Shown here in pieces: positions 42,120-53,405 of a stretch of 64,000 nucleotides of DNA. Made by a program: the position numbers and the translations under genes. The stretch comes from Micrasema longulum (taxonomy: Eukaryota; Arthropoda; Insecta; Trichoptera; Brachycentridae): NCBI GenBank assembly GCA_022494885.1, contig JAGVSM010001140.1:1-64000 (forward strand), given 5' to 3'. The notes beneath the pieces were generated by a model. It searched no databases. It had not been told where the DNA came from and worked only from the letters and a program-made list of their open reading frames with translations. How positions within the stretch are numbered: position 1 is the first letter of the stretch; every line of letters begins with the position of its first letter.

Positions 42120-42490
42120 ATACATATATTTCAAAGGGAATCTGGACAGCTCAAAAGTATATAAATCTATGCAATATCTCGCAGTAGTCTCCTGCAATGG
42201 TCTCTTCCCTTGAACAAAATCCAGACTTGTACACTCCTTCTGAAAATGGCTTTCATTTTGAAGAACTTAAAATGTTCATCCAGGACGTTAAACACTCTTG
42301 GGGACACAAAGGAAAAATTCCTCTGAGCAAACGTCGTACATGTTTTTGGGATTAAATCATTCAAATTACAGGAAAACCTCGTACGAGTATTCTGCTGGGA
42401 TCTACTCTTGTAGCCGCATGACCAGAAATGTGTCAACGACCCTTTAAAAAAAAGTCTAATGTCCAATACCTCCATTAATTGGAACAATGC
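42120..42490 (-). pseudogene. LINE F C-terminus, copy 1
   Basis: The minus strand reads RTRFSCNLNDLIPKTCTTFA, then QRNFSFVSPRVFNVLDEHFK and RRSVQVWILFKGRDHCRRLL, the C-terminal part of a non-LTR element. About 70 residues align with 46743-47105. Confidence 0.6.
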
Positions 42491-42559
42491 CTCAGATGGG
42501 AAAGGGGGGGGGACAACGCAGCATCACTCTTAGTATTACTGTTTCTACCTTTATTAGGG

Positions 42560-44056
42560 AGTTCATGCCACAAATGCCACAACATTACATACCCCGGGTT
42601 CCATATTGGGTCCTACTTTAAATATACTGTCTGTAACTATTATGAATAAGTTATTTATAAATACTAAACATTTTGTGTACGCTGATAATACCGCACTAGT
42701 GATGTCACATAATAATTTAGCTACAGCTGAGAAACAATTACAGGATGATTTTATACAATTGCAAAGATGCTCACATGATGTAGAGTTAATTATTAATGCT
42801 GAAAATACCAAATTAATGCACATCAGATCACCAAATGCCAAATTTGATATAGAACTCTGTATAATTTCTCATGATTTTCACTGTATCCATCATGTATCTC
42901 TTTAATAATGTATAAACTTTTATGTATGTATATGTATGCGTGTATGTTTTCATATATAATTTTTTTAAATATTTTTCTATGTACCATATACCTATGTTGG
43001 TACATTTCCTGATTTTTACTTATTATTGTATCTTTTAGCTTTTCTTATGTTATCTTTTATTTTAACCAAATTTACATACTTATGTTTCACTGCTGCACTT
43101 AAATGTAATTTCTAAAATATGTAAAAGCCCATTGGGCGTGTAAATCAATAAATAAATAAATAAATAAATATTATACAACCCTGCAATTGTGATATATTAG
43201 ACAATATTAGTGAGTATGTATATTTAGGATTAACTATCGATTGCTTTTTTAAATGGAATGCTCGTGTGCAAAAATTGTGTAATAGACTTAGATCAATAGT
43301 TGGTAAAATATATAAATTGAAATATTATGTCCCTGAAAGTACTTTAAGAATAATTTATTTGTCACTTTCAGAATCAATTATAAGATACGCTTTAACCTCA
43401 TCGGCTTTTTCCAGTAATACAAACATAAACCTTGTACAGAACTTACAAAATTCAATGATCAAATTATTAATTGAAAAAAAATTGTACTGTCAGTGACACG
43501 ATATTCCAATATCCTTGTATAAATCTATGAATATTTTATCTGTTAGAGCTTTATTATGGTCCAAGCTGGTTTCTTAGCATGAATACAGAAATAAATTGGA
43601 GCATTTATATAATACTCGGTGTACTAGCGTAGATGGACTAGCTCTCCCTAAATTCAACAATAAATACGGGAAAATAACACTAGAGTACAATATACCAAAA
43701 TTGTATAGGATGCTCCCATCAAATATAAAAAAATTTAAAAACTTATCTGGCTCAAAATAAAGACGTCTGCTGAGAACCTGGCTTTCAGAACGTGGTTTTT
43801 TATTTTAAAGTTTTTTTGTGCTTTTCTTTTTTATTTGGACAATTTTTTCTTTTCGATGTACGTATTTTTTTTTCCATATTAATAAGAGTTTTTATATGTT
43901 TATAGAATTTAAGAGATGAGATTATGTATATATATTAAAACTTAACTATAAGCACCTGCTGACGAACTGCATTTTATGCACTTTAGTAGAACTTGATAAT
44001 TTATATGTTAATCTTTGTGTGCTTTTGATAAATAAATCAAAAATAAAAAATAAATG
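42560..44056 (+). pseudogene. LINE B, interrupted copy
   Basis: From GSILGPTL (about 42600) the frame continues VYADNTALVMSHNNLATAEK and CSHDVELIINAENTKLMHIR to about 42890. It resumes after the insert with EYVYLGLTIDCFFKWNARVQ, LKYYVPESTLRIIYLSLSES, LQNSMIKLLIEKKLYCQ and, after frameshifts, TSVDGLALPKFNNKYGK. The 3' untranslated region with AAGCACCTGCTGACGAACTG ends near 44056. The catalytic box is YADN instead of YADD. Dead copy. Confidence 0.75.
42890..43172 (+). mobile_element. LINE 3' end inserted in LINE B
   Basis: LINE B coding sequence stops here and resumes at about 43175 (CAACCCTGCAATTGTGAT). The insert ends in AAAAGCCCATTGGGCGTG and an (AATA)n tail, the signature of a 5'-truncated retroposon. 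Confidence 0.6.
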
Positions 44057-44838
44057 TAAGCTGTCAGAAGTGCCACCATCGTTGCCGCTGGTATAGAAAT
44101 GGTTCGAATTGTTCACAATAGCGCCGTGAAATTGCGCGGGAACTCGTCACTGTGTGACCGGGAGACAAATAAAAGAAAAAAGCAGAAAAAATATAATTAG
44201 AATATAAAGAATCGCAGACGGATTTAAGACAAGGCAAGATTGACAAGACATGCAGCTTTGCGGCGTCAATTTAGCATAGTATCTAGAGCGGTTATGATGT
44301 GAATCATTCTTTTTCTGTTTTGGACAAAACTTTTGGGGTGATGCGTTGAATGGTCTGAGAAAACTGTCTGCATTGTGTCGGGTTTTGTTTCTCGAGACAT
44401 TGACGAAAATTTACCGCAATCATCAACCAAATCTACGTCTGATTTATGTATATTATTCGGTATTTTCGAATTCCAGTTCCCATCGCCCGGCTTAAATAAT
44501 AGCTCGATTTTAACAATCGGTCGAATTTGAATCCTAAATCAAACAAAGACGCCTAAAAACAAAGTGGTTACTTTTAGAACAGAGAAATTAAATGACGTTT
44601 CTCGTTAATAACAATTGAATGCGTACTATTATATTACTCCATCCGATAACTATTACACTGATAGAGTTTCATAGGCTGGGAAAATCATGTAAAACTAGCA
44701 ATTCATAATTTACAGTCAAAAACTCGAAAATGGCGTACGAGCATAGAATAAAATGACTAATCAATAAATAAAAAAGACAACAAAATTCGTTCGAAGATCT
44801 TTACAACTTTTGAAAATTTAACTTCGTAGTTTCATATT
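44057..44838. other. Unassigned DNA
   Basis: Somewhat GC-richer at 44070-44170 (GTCAGAAGTGCCACCATCG, GAAATTGCGCGGGAACTCG). No feature was recognised. Confidence 0.4.
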
Positions 44839-45030
44839 CGGCCTCGTGGTGTAATAGTCAGCGCGTTTGCCTACCATGCAAGAGGTCTCGGGTTCGATTC
44901 GCGACATGGTTGATGTGAAATATTTATTCAATAGGGTGCTTTACACAAAACATATTTCAAATATAGTCAAGATACGCGGCGATTGGTGTGCCAAGGCAGT
45001 GCCATAAGGTGCGAAAAGGGAATGACAATG
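44839..45030 (+). mobile_element. SINE-2 copy
   Basis: The best tRNA-like head of the family: GCCTCGTGGTGTAATAGTCA and GGTTCGATTCG. A shortened body follows, with GGCGATTGGTGTGCCAAGGC, and the end GGGAATGACAATG. Confidence 0.78.
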
Positions 45031-45051
45031 TTGATTTTATTGTAACTAAAT

Positions 45052-45250
45052 TTGTTTATTTATTTATTCATACAAGCAAACGTATATACAAAAAAAAAAC
45101 GTATCCCTAACTCTATGAGGCCAAGAGCCCTGTGTTGAGATATATATTTAAGTAAAAATCTCGACAACACGCTTAATAACAAAGGTGGTAAAAAAAATGT
45201 AACAGCTGCTTTAAAACAGTTACCCTCCCGAAACACTAAAAACAAAAACT
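45052..45250 (-). mobile_element. Repeat L 3' end
   Basis: TTTATTTATTTATTCATACA starts the tail (minus strand), followed by AAAACGTATCCCTAACTC, TATGAGGCCAAGAGCCCTGT and GTTGAGATA, matching 2992-3100 reversed. Confidence 0.6.
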
Positions 45251-46742
45251 AAATGACCAGGCGCAGAAGTAAATAAAAAAAAACGTTTCGCCTCCCGCAA
45301 AAAATTCAACGCTTGCCGCACTCCGTACCGCGCTCCGCCCTTCAAACTCAAACATCAAATCCAAATCCATTAATCCTACCTACCCGTATTTTAATCTCCC
45401 AAGGAAGAAGTACACACACATATACGCATGAAACTTCCCCGGTCCGTCTCCATTCCACCCCACACTCGCGCAGTACCGTGCCCTTGTCCATTCGTATCTT
45501 GAAAACGAAATTTTCTTTTTGCTTCCACAACGGAGTAGCAAAACCTGAAAGAGTGTCATAACTAATTGTAACCTTAGAGACATTTAAAAAAAACCAGGAA
45601 AATTACCCTGTTCTAAAGAAACGTGAGCCTACTTCGTTTTAAAGAAACCCTGTTTAAATTATTCGGGATTTTATTCTTTACGTTTTTGACCCATCCATCC
45701 ATACGTCATACAATATCATCAGAATGTTCATATTGTAATGAGACGCTTAATTAGCTCACAATTATTTCTTTTAAATGCCGGTGCTGCCGTTAGATCCTCT
45801 ATTCATTTTAATCCATAAAATAAGGTTCCTATAAAACGCATTGAATAATAATTTCAACAATTCGTGATTTTCTGTTTCTTAATTTATGAAAATTGAGCAA
45901 CGGAAAAAACTTTCTTCGATTTTTTATTTGTTGATAACATAATATTTGTAGCAATAAGATAAATTGGAAACCAAAAAATCATATTGTATGCTTAAATTGG
46001 AACCTAAAAAAAACCTAGGAGTAAAAAACGTGCATTTTACTAAACCATTGTTTTTCAATGTTTGGGGGGGGGGGGTAGCACACTGCACTACACTGTTTGT
46101 AATTTTTCAAACAGTAACTGTTACTGCTAATCTTAAAAAAAAAACGAAATGCCCATCTCTGTATCCCTTAACTCTTGAGTGGCTGTGATGTCACACTAGT
46201 CGACATAGGACACTAGACTTGATATATCTCTCTTATTTTTTTAAATGATGAATTCGTATTTTTCGCAATATTCAAATGGACATTTTCACACCCGATTTGG
46301 AAAGTAAAATTTGTATCACTATGCTAAATTTTAATACAAAAAATATTTATCCTTGCTACGCGAAGAATGAATGTCCGCTAATTCAGCAACACACCTATAA
46401 TGATACCTTATACAAGACAGAGCACGAAGATAGAAGTCATAACTAGGAAGACTGAGACGCTGTTCTGCGGTGGGTGTCATCTAAAACAGATTTAGTCTTC
46501 AGTCGGTTAATGACAATGATGGGGGACGTACGCGCGTAACATGAGCGGCGTATTTGTGATTTATTTATTTATTTTGCTATAACGGGGCTAAATTATATGT
46601 TTATTTGCATAAATTATGGAAAAGGAATTATTAAATAGTATGTCTCCGCGTTTTTCATTTTTTTCAAATGTCTGAACTTTAGAATATTCCGTCTTTTACT
46701 AGTTGTAACACGATGTTACATCACCGCGCGCAAAGGGAATAT
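45251..46742. other. Unassigned DNA with a G13 run
   Basis: No feature was recognised over about 1.5 kb. A run of 13 consecutive G lies at about 46062-46076. The frames at 45313-45583 are in C-rich DNA without motifs. Confidence 0.35.
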
Positions 46743-47105
46743 TTACCACAGCCTTTTAATAGTTAAAAGCATATAAATCCATGCAATGTCTCGCAGCAGT
46801 CTCCTGCAATAGTCTCTTCCCTTGGAGAAAATCCAAACTTGTACATTTCTCCTGAAAATGACTGTCGTTTTAAAAAACTTAATATGTTCATCCAGTACAT
46901 TAAACACTATTGGGGCCACAATAGAGAAATTTCTTGATATAAAATAATTCAAATTACAGGAAAACCTCGTACGATCATTCTGCTCATCCGAAAAATGTGT
47001 CAATGACTTATTAAAAAAAAATTGTATGGTGTCCAGTAATTTTATAAATTGAAACAATGTCTCGAATGGGAATGTGGGCTTTATGAGTCTGTCAATAAAT
47101 AAATA
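46743..47105 (-). pseudogene. LINE F C-terminus, copy 2
   Basis: The minus strand reads DRTRFSCNLNYFISRNFSIV, APIVFNVLDEHIKFF and FRRNVQVWIFSKGRDYCRRL, close to 42120-42490. An AAATAAATAAATAA block at 47093-47107 lies at the other end. Confidence 0.6.
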
Positions 47106-47329
47106 AATAATACATACGAACGTAGTTAGATTCCAGTAGTGACATAAGTAGGTACTGTTAATAAGATATATTACACCTATCGAAACACAACATACCTGTA
47201 GCACGGGCAAGGTCACAAACAATACAGGTATTTAGAGAATGATATAAACAATAAGTTAATATAACTTGGCATTTACTAAACGTAGAATCAACTGCTGGAA
47301 TACTTGACTACATGGACAATATTAAGTAC

Positions 47330-48425
47330 ACACAAATACATCACTTGCCACGTTTTGTTCCGATACTACATTGACAACGAATGTCTTGAACAAGTGGAAA
47401 AATTTGTGTATCTGGGAAGCATGTTTTCAAGACATGGAAGAGTAGAAAAAGGTGTTGAAAGGAGAGTGAATGCGGGCAACAAAATGAACGGCGTACTAAA
47501 CCCAGTAGTGGGGAAGTATCACATACTACGAATACCGATAAAAATATATGAAATGGATTAAGAATAATTCATTGTTTTTTCAAAATAAAGAAAATTAATA
47601 AAAATACGTTACAAGAAAATCGCGACGTGTTTAGCCTTGGTTGTCGAGACGTCAAGATTCGTGATAACGTTCCAAACAAATTTCAATGGCCAGAAACAAA
47701 TAAAGATAAATCGTGACGAATTAGGGGCGCGGCCAATGGAATGACCGTTTTCGCTGGAATTAAAAATTACAAAAATTGAAAAATATTTTTCATGTTACTA
47801 ATAATTAGCATTTTTTTTTACTGGACAGTATTTCATAGACCTTTATTACGTTCAAAATGTTAAAAAAAACGTTTTGTTTCCCTGTTGCTAATAAAAATAT
47901 GTCAATCGAAGCTCAACTGGCAGTGCACAACGGAGTTTTCGTCCCACAATCTATGTATGGAAGTAAAACATGGAACTGGCAGAGGAAGGATGAAAGCCGA
48001 GTGCGATCTCTTAGACGAATGTGTGGGAGATAAATGTATAACATGGTTACGAATGATGAAATCAGGCGAGAATGAATATCTGAGTCAGGTTAATTGATGA
48101 TATTGAGAAAGGGTATTTGAGATGGTTTGGTCATATAGATCGAATGGATGACGAAAGAATGGTAAAACAAGTATATATGGCAAAAATGAACGGTAACGTG
48201 AGACGAGGATGATCAAGAAAGACGTGGCATGATCAGATAAACTAAAATCTTAAGTCTGGTCATATCAAAACCAGACAGAACCGAAGGGCATGTATCATAC
48301 AAGCTGTATGAATGTGGTAGAAGATGATATAGAAATGTATGCCAGGATAGACGTGCGTGGCGGTCCATTCTCTCTGCCTACCCCGTAGGGGATCTTTCAC
48401 AACTCAAAACAAAAAGTAGATCGTT
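47330..48425 (+). pseudogene. RTE-type LINE, older copy split by repeat K
   Basis: The first part reads NECLEQVEKFVYLGSMFSRH and GVERRVNAGNKMNGVLNPVV (about 47360-47515). The element resumes at about 47905 with ARLAVHNGVFVPQSMYGSKT, then NDEIRR, LRWFGHIDRMDDERMVKQVY and RKTWHDQ, with several stops and frameshifts, and ends near CTCTCTGCCTACCCC (48384). It is the same region as the young copies at 26630 and 52880, but more decayed. Confidence 0.7.
47510..47890 (+). mobile_element. Repeat K, copy 3, inside RTE
   Basis: GGGAAGTATCACATACTACG, AATACCGATAAAAATATATG, GACGTCAAGATTCGTGATAA and AGGGGCGCGGCCAATGGAAT match 36373-36760. It interrupts the RTE C-terminal reading. Outer GGGAAGT and (reverse) CAGGGAAACAAAACG hint at very short inverted ends. 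Confidence 0.65.
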
Positions 48426-48436
48426 TTTATTAAAAT

Positions 48437-48546
48437 ATTTTTTCATACATTTTCAAGAAATTGCCGCACAATTTAATGCTCTAGTTTTTACCGCATGTAA
48501 GAAAACTTGTTTTATCTACAATTTCCCGTAAGGCTGAACTTCCTCG
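48437..48546 (-). mobile_element. MITE E end fragment
   Basis: On the minus strand it runs AACTTCAGCC-like end, TTACGGGAAATTGTAGATAA, GGTAAAAACTAGAGCATTAA, ATTGTGCGGCAATTTC. One end only. Confidence 0.65.
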
Positions 48547-48656
48547 TTACAATTTACCAATGATACTTAAAATTTGTAAATTTTCGTGCAGAAAATTTTA
48601 TTTCACTTTATGCATCACAATTGAAGAAAACTGTGTTAACTTCCTATTGAAATAAA

Positions 48657-48824
48657 CATGAAGGTAAGAAGATCAACCTTACGCTTCAGGTGCCAGTCGA
48701 GGAACATAAAAATATTGCAGTGTAGAATCACATTTTCTATCAATACTTCATGTCGATCCTCCCAGGAATCGAACTTGGGGCATAAAGCATGGTACACGAA
48801 CTCACCGTCTACCACACTACAGGG
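48657..48824 (-). mobile_element. SINE-2 copy
   Basis: The minus strand has the head TGTAGTGTGGTAGACGGTGA, the B box AGTTCGATTCC, and the body TCGACTGGCACCTGAAGCGT with CTTACCTTCATG. The (GAT)n tail part is missing. Confidence 0.7.
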
Positions 48825-48910
48825 CTGATTTATTTCCACTAGATTTTCTGATCCAGGATTTTTAACTGACCATCGAGCCGAAAACACTCATCCAGGATTT
48901 ATTTTTAAAA

Positions 48911-49795
48911 TTCAAAGTAATAATACGCTAAGCCTCTTCTTTATAGACAGGTGGGAAATGGGATATGGAAGGAGTTGGCTGTCTGGTTTTATTTCACAAA
49001 TACAACTGTATTTTCATTCTGTCCGGACAGAGAAAATAAAATTAGTGTATTCAAATCAGTGTTTGATTTAAATATGAAGATTCTAATATGGGGTTCTACA
49101 AAATAAACGCTTATTCAATAAATTGATCGTGATTTTCAATCCATGATGCCTGTTTCTATTTTAAAACTAATATCTTAGTATTTATTAGCACTACTTAAGA
49201 AAATTATGAACATTGTATAGGAGATCTCGTATTTGTAAAGTAGTTATGAATTATGTCATGATTACATTGAAAGACAAGGGCAGACCATATACTGTACCAA
49301 TGCATGTAAACGCGCCGATAGACAATAAGGTTTGAGAAATACAATACTCAATATTGCTTCATCGGCAAATACATTACTAAACAAAAGCAATTGGACAAGA
49401 AATACGCTTCAATTCCATCTGCTCCAGTGAGTTTTCAACAGGAACATATTTATCTCTCTTCTATATGGATAAAAGGCAATGTTCCTTTGTGTGTCCTCGA
49501 TACACTAAATAACTACTGGACCGATTTACGCGTGTTTTTTTGCATATTTCTGAACTTAGTCCTGGGTATTTTTATAGCTCTTAAAATCTTTAATCTGTTC
49601 TGTAGAGAACAAAATATTAGCAAAAATGTGTTATTCATCATTCACCAGGACTGCATTCGAGGAGAATGAGGATGTTATTTTTTAACACGTAAAAAAAATT
49701 GTATTTAAATGTTTACAAACAACATTCGTTTTTTATGGATCACAATTAGATTATTTTCTAAAATTTCTACCAATTTTTATTTTTCTTAATCGTTT
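48911..49795. other. Unassigned DNA
   Basis: A 92-codon frame at 49391-49669 has one hydrophobic stretch (FFCIFLNLVLGIFIALKIF) but no family resemblance and no supporting signals. Not called as a gene. Confidence 0.35.
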
Positions 49796-49799
49796 TTTG

Positions 49800-50005
49800 G
49801 TAATACTAAAATAGTACCACTATCATCATCATCACAAGTTCGACAGCCCTAGGTGGGCCTTGGCTGAATCCAAGAGTCTCCTCTACTCTTGCCGGTCTGC
49901 TGCCCATCCTTTCCAGTTCCTCACTTCCAACATTGTCATATCTGCGCTGATGCAGTCCATCCATCGCATTTTGGGTATTCCTGGTCTTCCTAGTCCTCGT
50001 GACGC
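49800..50005 (-). pseudogene. LINE H C-terminus with GAT tail
   Basis: The minus strand reads RLGRPGIPKMRWMDCISADM, TMLEVRNWKGWAADR and RRLLDSAKAHLGLSNL, then stops that are (TGATGA)n. The GRPxxRW...DRxxWRxLL layout is a LINE C-terminus, and the 3' end is GATGATGATGATA. This tail type matches that of SINE-2. Confidence 0.7.
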
Positions 50006-50012
50006 AGGGAGA

Positions 50013-50230
50013 GTTATTACATATTAAAATTATATCAACTGACATTTAATAAATTTTTGAAAATCGTATTCCTACATAAAGTGCAACTCCGTTGGTAAAA
50101 AGAGCAGTTTGACATTTAGAAAATTAATTCTAAATGACGATATTTATTATTTTAATTTATGGAATTCAATCATAAACAAAAACCTATGGGGACTACTTTA
50201 AATGAAAAGTAACATTCTTTTTAGGTATAT
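50013..50230 (-). repeat. Interspersed repeat T, copy 3 (partial)
   Basis: Plus-strand blocks ATATCAACTGACATTTAATA, TTTTTGAAAATCGTATTC, CATAAAGTGCAACTCCGTTG and TCAATCATAAACAAAAACCT parallel 1-355. The TACTAGCG end is missing. Confidence 0.65.
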
Positions 50231-50566
50231 CTGGACGGTTTTTATACGCTTTCAAATACAATCAGGCATTTAAGATTTAAATTAAATGTCAAGCTCACAT
50301 CAAAACCCGGCTGGCGTTTTTAAACAAAAACAACTAAATACACGTTGGGCATGACTGATCGTTTGGGCGTGAGTTCAGTTTAATTTTTTTAGAGGGCTTA
50401 AAGTGCATTATGTGTTTTAATAGGTTAATGGTTTTATTTCAGAAAACCGAACCTGTTTCTATGGTTGCGTAAAAGCATTATGATGCGTACCAGAAGGGCC
50501 AACCCAGAATGAACTAGGTAGAGGCAAGGAAGAAGAAGAATATAATTGTACGCCGAAGTATCTCTA

Positions 50567-50760
50567 AAATGTACTTTAAATGACGTCACAAGTTCTTTTA
50601 AATTAACCATAGGTTTCTGGTTTCAGGAAAGCAAATCCAGCAATCAGAACAACTCACAGAAGAGAACTAGTGACGTCACGGGCGAAGTAATTTAAAAATG
50701 TTGAATAATCACGGTATTTTAACAAAAAATAAAATTTATCTATCTACGTCATGTTTTAAG
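50567..50760 (+). mobile_element. MITE E core fragment
   Basis: It keeps ACTTTAAATGACGTCAC (TGACGTCA 50581-50588) and AGTGACGTCACGGGCGAAGT (50671-50678), the two palindromes and their spacing, without either end. Confidence 0.6.
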
Positions 50761-50859
50761 TAATTGGTTTCACTGGATTACGTGTATCCTGCCAAACTAC
50801 AAGGCACAACCTGTTGTAAGGCAGACATTTTATTGGTGGGAATTTTTTAAATGTTATAT

Positions 50860-51990
50860 TTTTAATAGCAATATGTGTCATATGGACTGTATCAATCTGA
50901 AACATTTAATACCTCTTCAGGGGTTCCTCAAGGATCTAATTTGGGACCATTGTTATTTTTAATCTTTATAAATGATATTGGTAAAGTCATAAAATTTTGT
51001 AATTTTCTCTTATTTGCTGACGACCTAAAATTTTTTTGTGAAATACTGACTTCTTCTGATTGTATTAAACTTCAGTGTGACATTCAAAATATAATTCAAT
51101 GGAGCAAACAAAACAAATTGTTCTTCAATGTTTCCAAATGTTTTGTAATGGCATACACAAGAGCATCCAAAACAATATACTATCGTTATCTCATGGACGG
51201 AGTAAGACTTGAAAGGGTTTCAACGTCCAGAGATCTCGGGGTGTTGTTTGATGCTCAGTTATCTTTTAATCTTCATATAGTTAATCTATGTAATGACTCC
51301 CTTAAAATGCTTGGTTTTGTTCTTAGAAATGCCAAGATCTTTTCTAACACTCAGATTATGAGGACATTGTATAATTCCTTGGTAAGAAGTCGTTTGGAGT
51401 TTAGTTCCATTATTTGGTCGCCACATGAGACTCGATACTCTTTGATGGTGGAGAGAGTGCAGAAAAAATTTCTGCGCTATCTGTACCTTAAAGAGTGTGG
51501 ATATTATCCTTGGCTCTTCCCAACTGACTTTTTACTGGGAATGCTAGGCTATCAGTCATTATGGAGGAGGAGGGACGTTCATTTGGGTGTTCACTTTTTC
51601 CAGGTGATCGTTGGTCGCATACATAACTCAGAAATTCTGATGGATGTAGGTCTGTTCGTACCTGATAACTATCTTCGACAAAGACAGCATCGATTGTTTT
51701 ACCTACCGCGATGCAGAACCAACCTGCCAATGGTTATGCCGGTTGGTAGGGCAATCTTGCTACTTAATCGCATCGCCTCGGATGTCGACATATTTCACGA
51801 CAGTGGGCCTTCCCTTAGGAAAGCACTTTCTAACATTTAATTTTTCTTTTTACATTTTGTTATATTATTTTAATAACATAATTATCTACTGTAATTTGTG
51901 ATTTATTATTGTATTTAGAATGAATTGGGTCTTTTTCTGTAATGTTCTAAATATCTGAATAAATAAATGAAATGAAATGAAATGAAAAAT
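50860..51990 (+). mobile_element. Jockey-type LINE J2, 5'-truncated
   Basis: It starts inside the palm of the reverse transcriptase, continues to the stop at 51838-51840, a 3' untranslated region of about 120 bp, and a GAAAT repeat tail (AAATGAAATGAAATGAAA) ending near 51989. Confidence 0.8.
50875..51840 (+). CDS. LINE J2 reverse transcriptase C-terminal half
   Basis: An open frame of 321 codons with no stops or shifts, the longest undamaged coding stretch in the window. It begins at the SSGVPQGSNLGPLLFLIFIN motif and keeps the catalytic LLFADDLKFF, then NVSKCFVM, the thumb RDLGVLFDAQLSFNLHI, the SRLEFSSIIWSP block, VERVQKKFLRYLYLKECGYY and RQRQHRLFYLPRCRTNLPMV. The endonuclease, the first catalytic aspartate and the upstream reading frame are lost, so no full element is encoded. 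A diverged relative of its last 75 residues lies at 59010-59300. The ATG is arbitrary because the true start is missing. Confidence 0.85.
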   Translation: MSYGLYQSETFNTSSGVPQGSNLGPLLFLIFINDIGKVIKFCNFLLFADDLKFFCEILTSSDCIKLQCDIQNIIQWSKQNKLFFNVSKCFVMAYTRASKTIYYRYLMDGVRLERVSTSRDLGVLFDAQLSFNLHIVNLCNDSLKMLGFVLRNAKIFSNTQIMRTLYNSLVRSRLEFSSIIWSPHETRYSLMVERVQKKFLRYLYLKECGYYPWLFPTDFLLGMLGYQSLWRRRDVHLGVHFFQVIVGRIHNSEILMDVGLFVPDNYLRQRQHRLFYLPRCRTNLPMVMPVGRAILLLNRIASDVDIFHDSGPSLRKALSNI

Positions 51991-52074
51991 AAGAATTTTT
52001 GTATTATATTTTTCCTATTTGACCTTTACTTGTAATATAATGTAGGAGTTCGATTTCATTGGATGTTTGCCTAG

Positions 52075-52185
52075 TGAGGAAGTTCAGTGTAACGGGAAAT
52101 CGGAAATAGAAAAATTTTTCTTACGAGCGACGCGATAAAAATTATTGCTTGTACGTCAAAATTTATCTAAAACGTGTACAAAAGA
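52075..52185 (+). mobile_element. MITE E left-end fragment
   Basis: TGAGGAAGTTCAGTGTAACG, GGGAAATCGGAAATAGAAAA and AAAATTATTGCTTGTACGTC are the first about 110 bp of the MITE E family. Confidence 0.65.
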
Positions 52186-52269
52186 AAATGGCTTAAATAA
52201 AAATGAATGAGGTGATATTCTGTATTAAAACATACTTGTTTATTGCAGGTATCATTAAATTAATGGATT

Positions 52270-52600
52270 TATAAAATATAATACTTATGTATTATCCACT
52301 TTAATGTTTTTACGATAACTAGATTCCTGGAGGCATTAATCTTCCCATCAGCATTTATACAAAAAGATTTTTCTAGTGTTGTGGGTGGTTTTTGCAAATT
52401 GAGAAATGACTTTTTTGTAATCAACACTAATTTCAGAAGGTGATTGTTACATTTTTTGTATAAAAGCGGCCTGGCTGTTTTTAGCCGAACATAGAATTGA
52501 CCTTCCTGCACCCGATAACACCAACATCTCATTTTTCGAAAAAATGTGGACTGGATGCTTTCTGCATAACAACGTTCATTTGTCCTTGCTTTTTTAATAC
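52270..52600 (-). repeat. Interspersed repeat Q, copy 2
   Basis: The minus strand runs TTATGCAGAAAGCATCC, TTGGTGTTATCGGGTGCAGG, AAGGTCAATTCTATGTTC, GCCAGGCCGCTTTTATACAA and TCATTTCTCAATTTGC, in the order of 18080-18355. An 87-codon frame (52269-52532) runs along it, but its reading frame is not the one open in the other copy. Confidence 0.55.
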
Positions 52601-52879
52601 GGTAATGTTATTGTCTGGTATTATATTTGGGTATGTATGTATATTACTTTAAACTGTTATATTCACCATTCTGTATATGTCTGAAGATTCGTATTTTTTC
52701 TGAAACTGAAAAGCTGAATCCCTTGTTACACGAATAAGACGAATTTCACCCACACCGGGTGAAATTCGTCTAAAATATTTCACCTACTAGGCAACACTTT
52801 AAAATTTTTATTTATTTATTTTGTTTCATATATTTAAATGCGTAGTTCACATATTAAAATAATTTTGTGTATGTTTAAT

Positions 52880-53405
52880 TTTGTGTAAGTTCACAACGGA
52901 GTTCTAGTTCCAACTCTAATGTATGGGAGCGAAGTATGGAATTGGAAAAATAATGATGAAAGTAGGTTGAATGCTGTCGAAATGCGATCCCTCAGGCGAA
53001 TGTGTGGTAAAACGATGTATGATAGGTGCACAAATGTCGAGATCCGTGAAGTGTGTAAGGCTGAGACATGCATTATTGACAGAATCAAGAAAGGGTGCTG
53101 CGTTGGTTTGGACATGTAGAGCGAATGGACAGCGAAAGAACGGCTAAAAGGATCTACGATGCAAATGTTGATGGATGCAGAAAACGAGGAAGACCGAGAA
53201 AGACATGGCACGATCAAGTCCATCAAATACTTGAAGATGGACATGTCAAAAGTAGGAATAATCGGCGTGCGTGCATAAGAAGATGTATGAATGTAGAGGA
53301 AGCGAGGTCTGTATGCCAAGATAGAGTGTTATGGCGTTCTATCCTCTCTGCCTACCCCTACGGGGAAACGGCGTGATGGTTTGTTGTTGTTGTTGTTGTT
53401 GTTGT
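52880..53405 (+). pseudogene. RTE-type LINE C-terminus, young copy 2
   Basis: It reads VHNGVLVPTLMYGSEVWNW-type sequence, then the same C-terminus as 26630-27110. One base missing in the G run near 53093 (AAGAAAGGGTGCTG against AAGAAAGGGGTGCTG) shifts the frame between 52919-53119 and 53095-53376. It ends CTACGGGGAAACGGCGTGA and a (TTG)n tail to about 53405. Slightly longer at the 5' side than copy 1. Confidence 0.8.

Noticed and set aside
49391..49669. Possible small membrane protein with one hydrophobic segment
   Set aside because: A single hydrophobic stretch in AT-rich DNA is common by chance; no homology or gene signals.
51488..51730. An 80-codon minus-strand frame inside LINE J2
   Set aside because: Antisense to an undamaged reverse transcriptase frame; no motif of its own.
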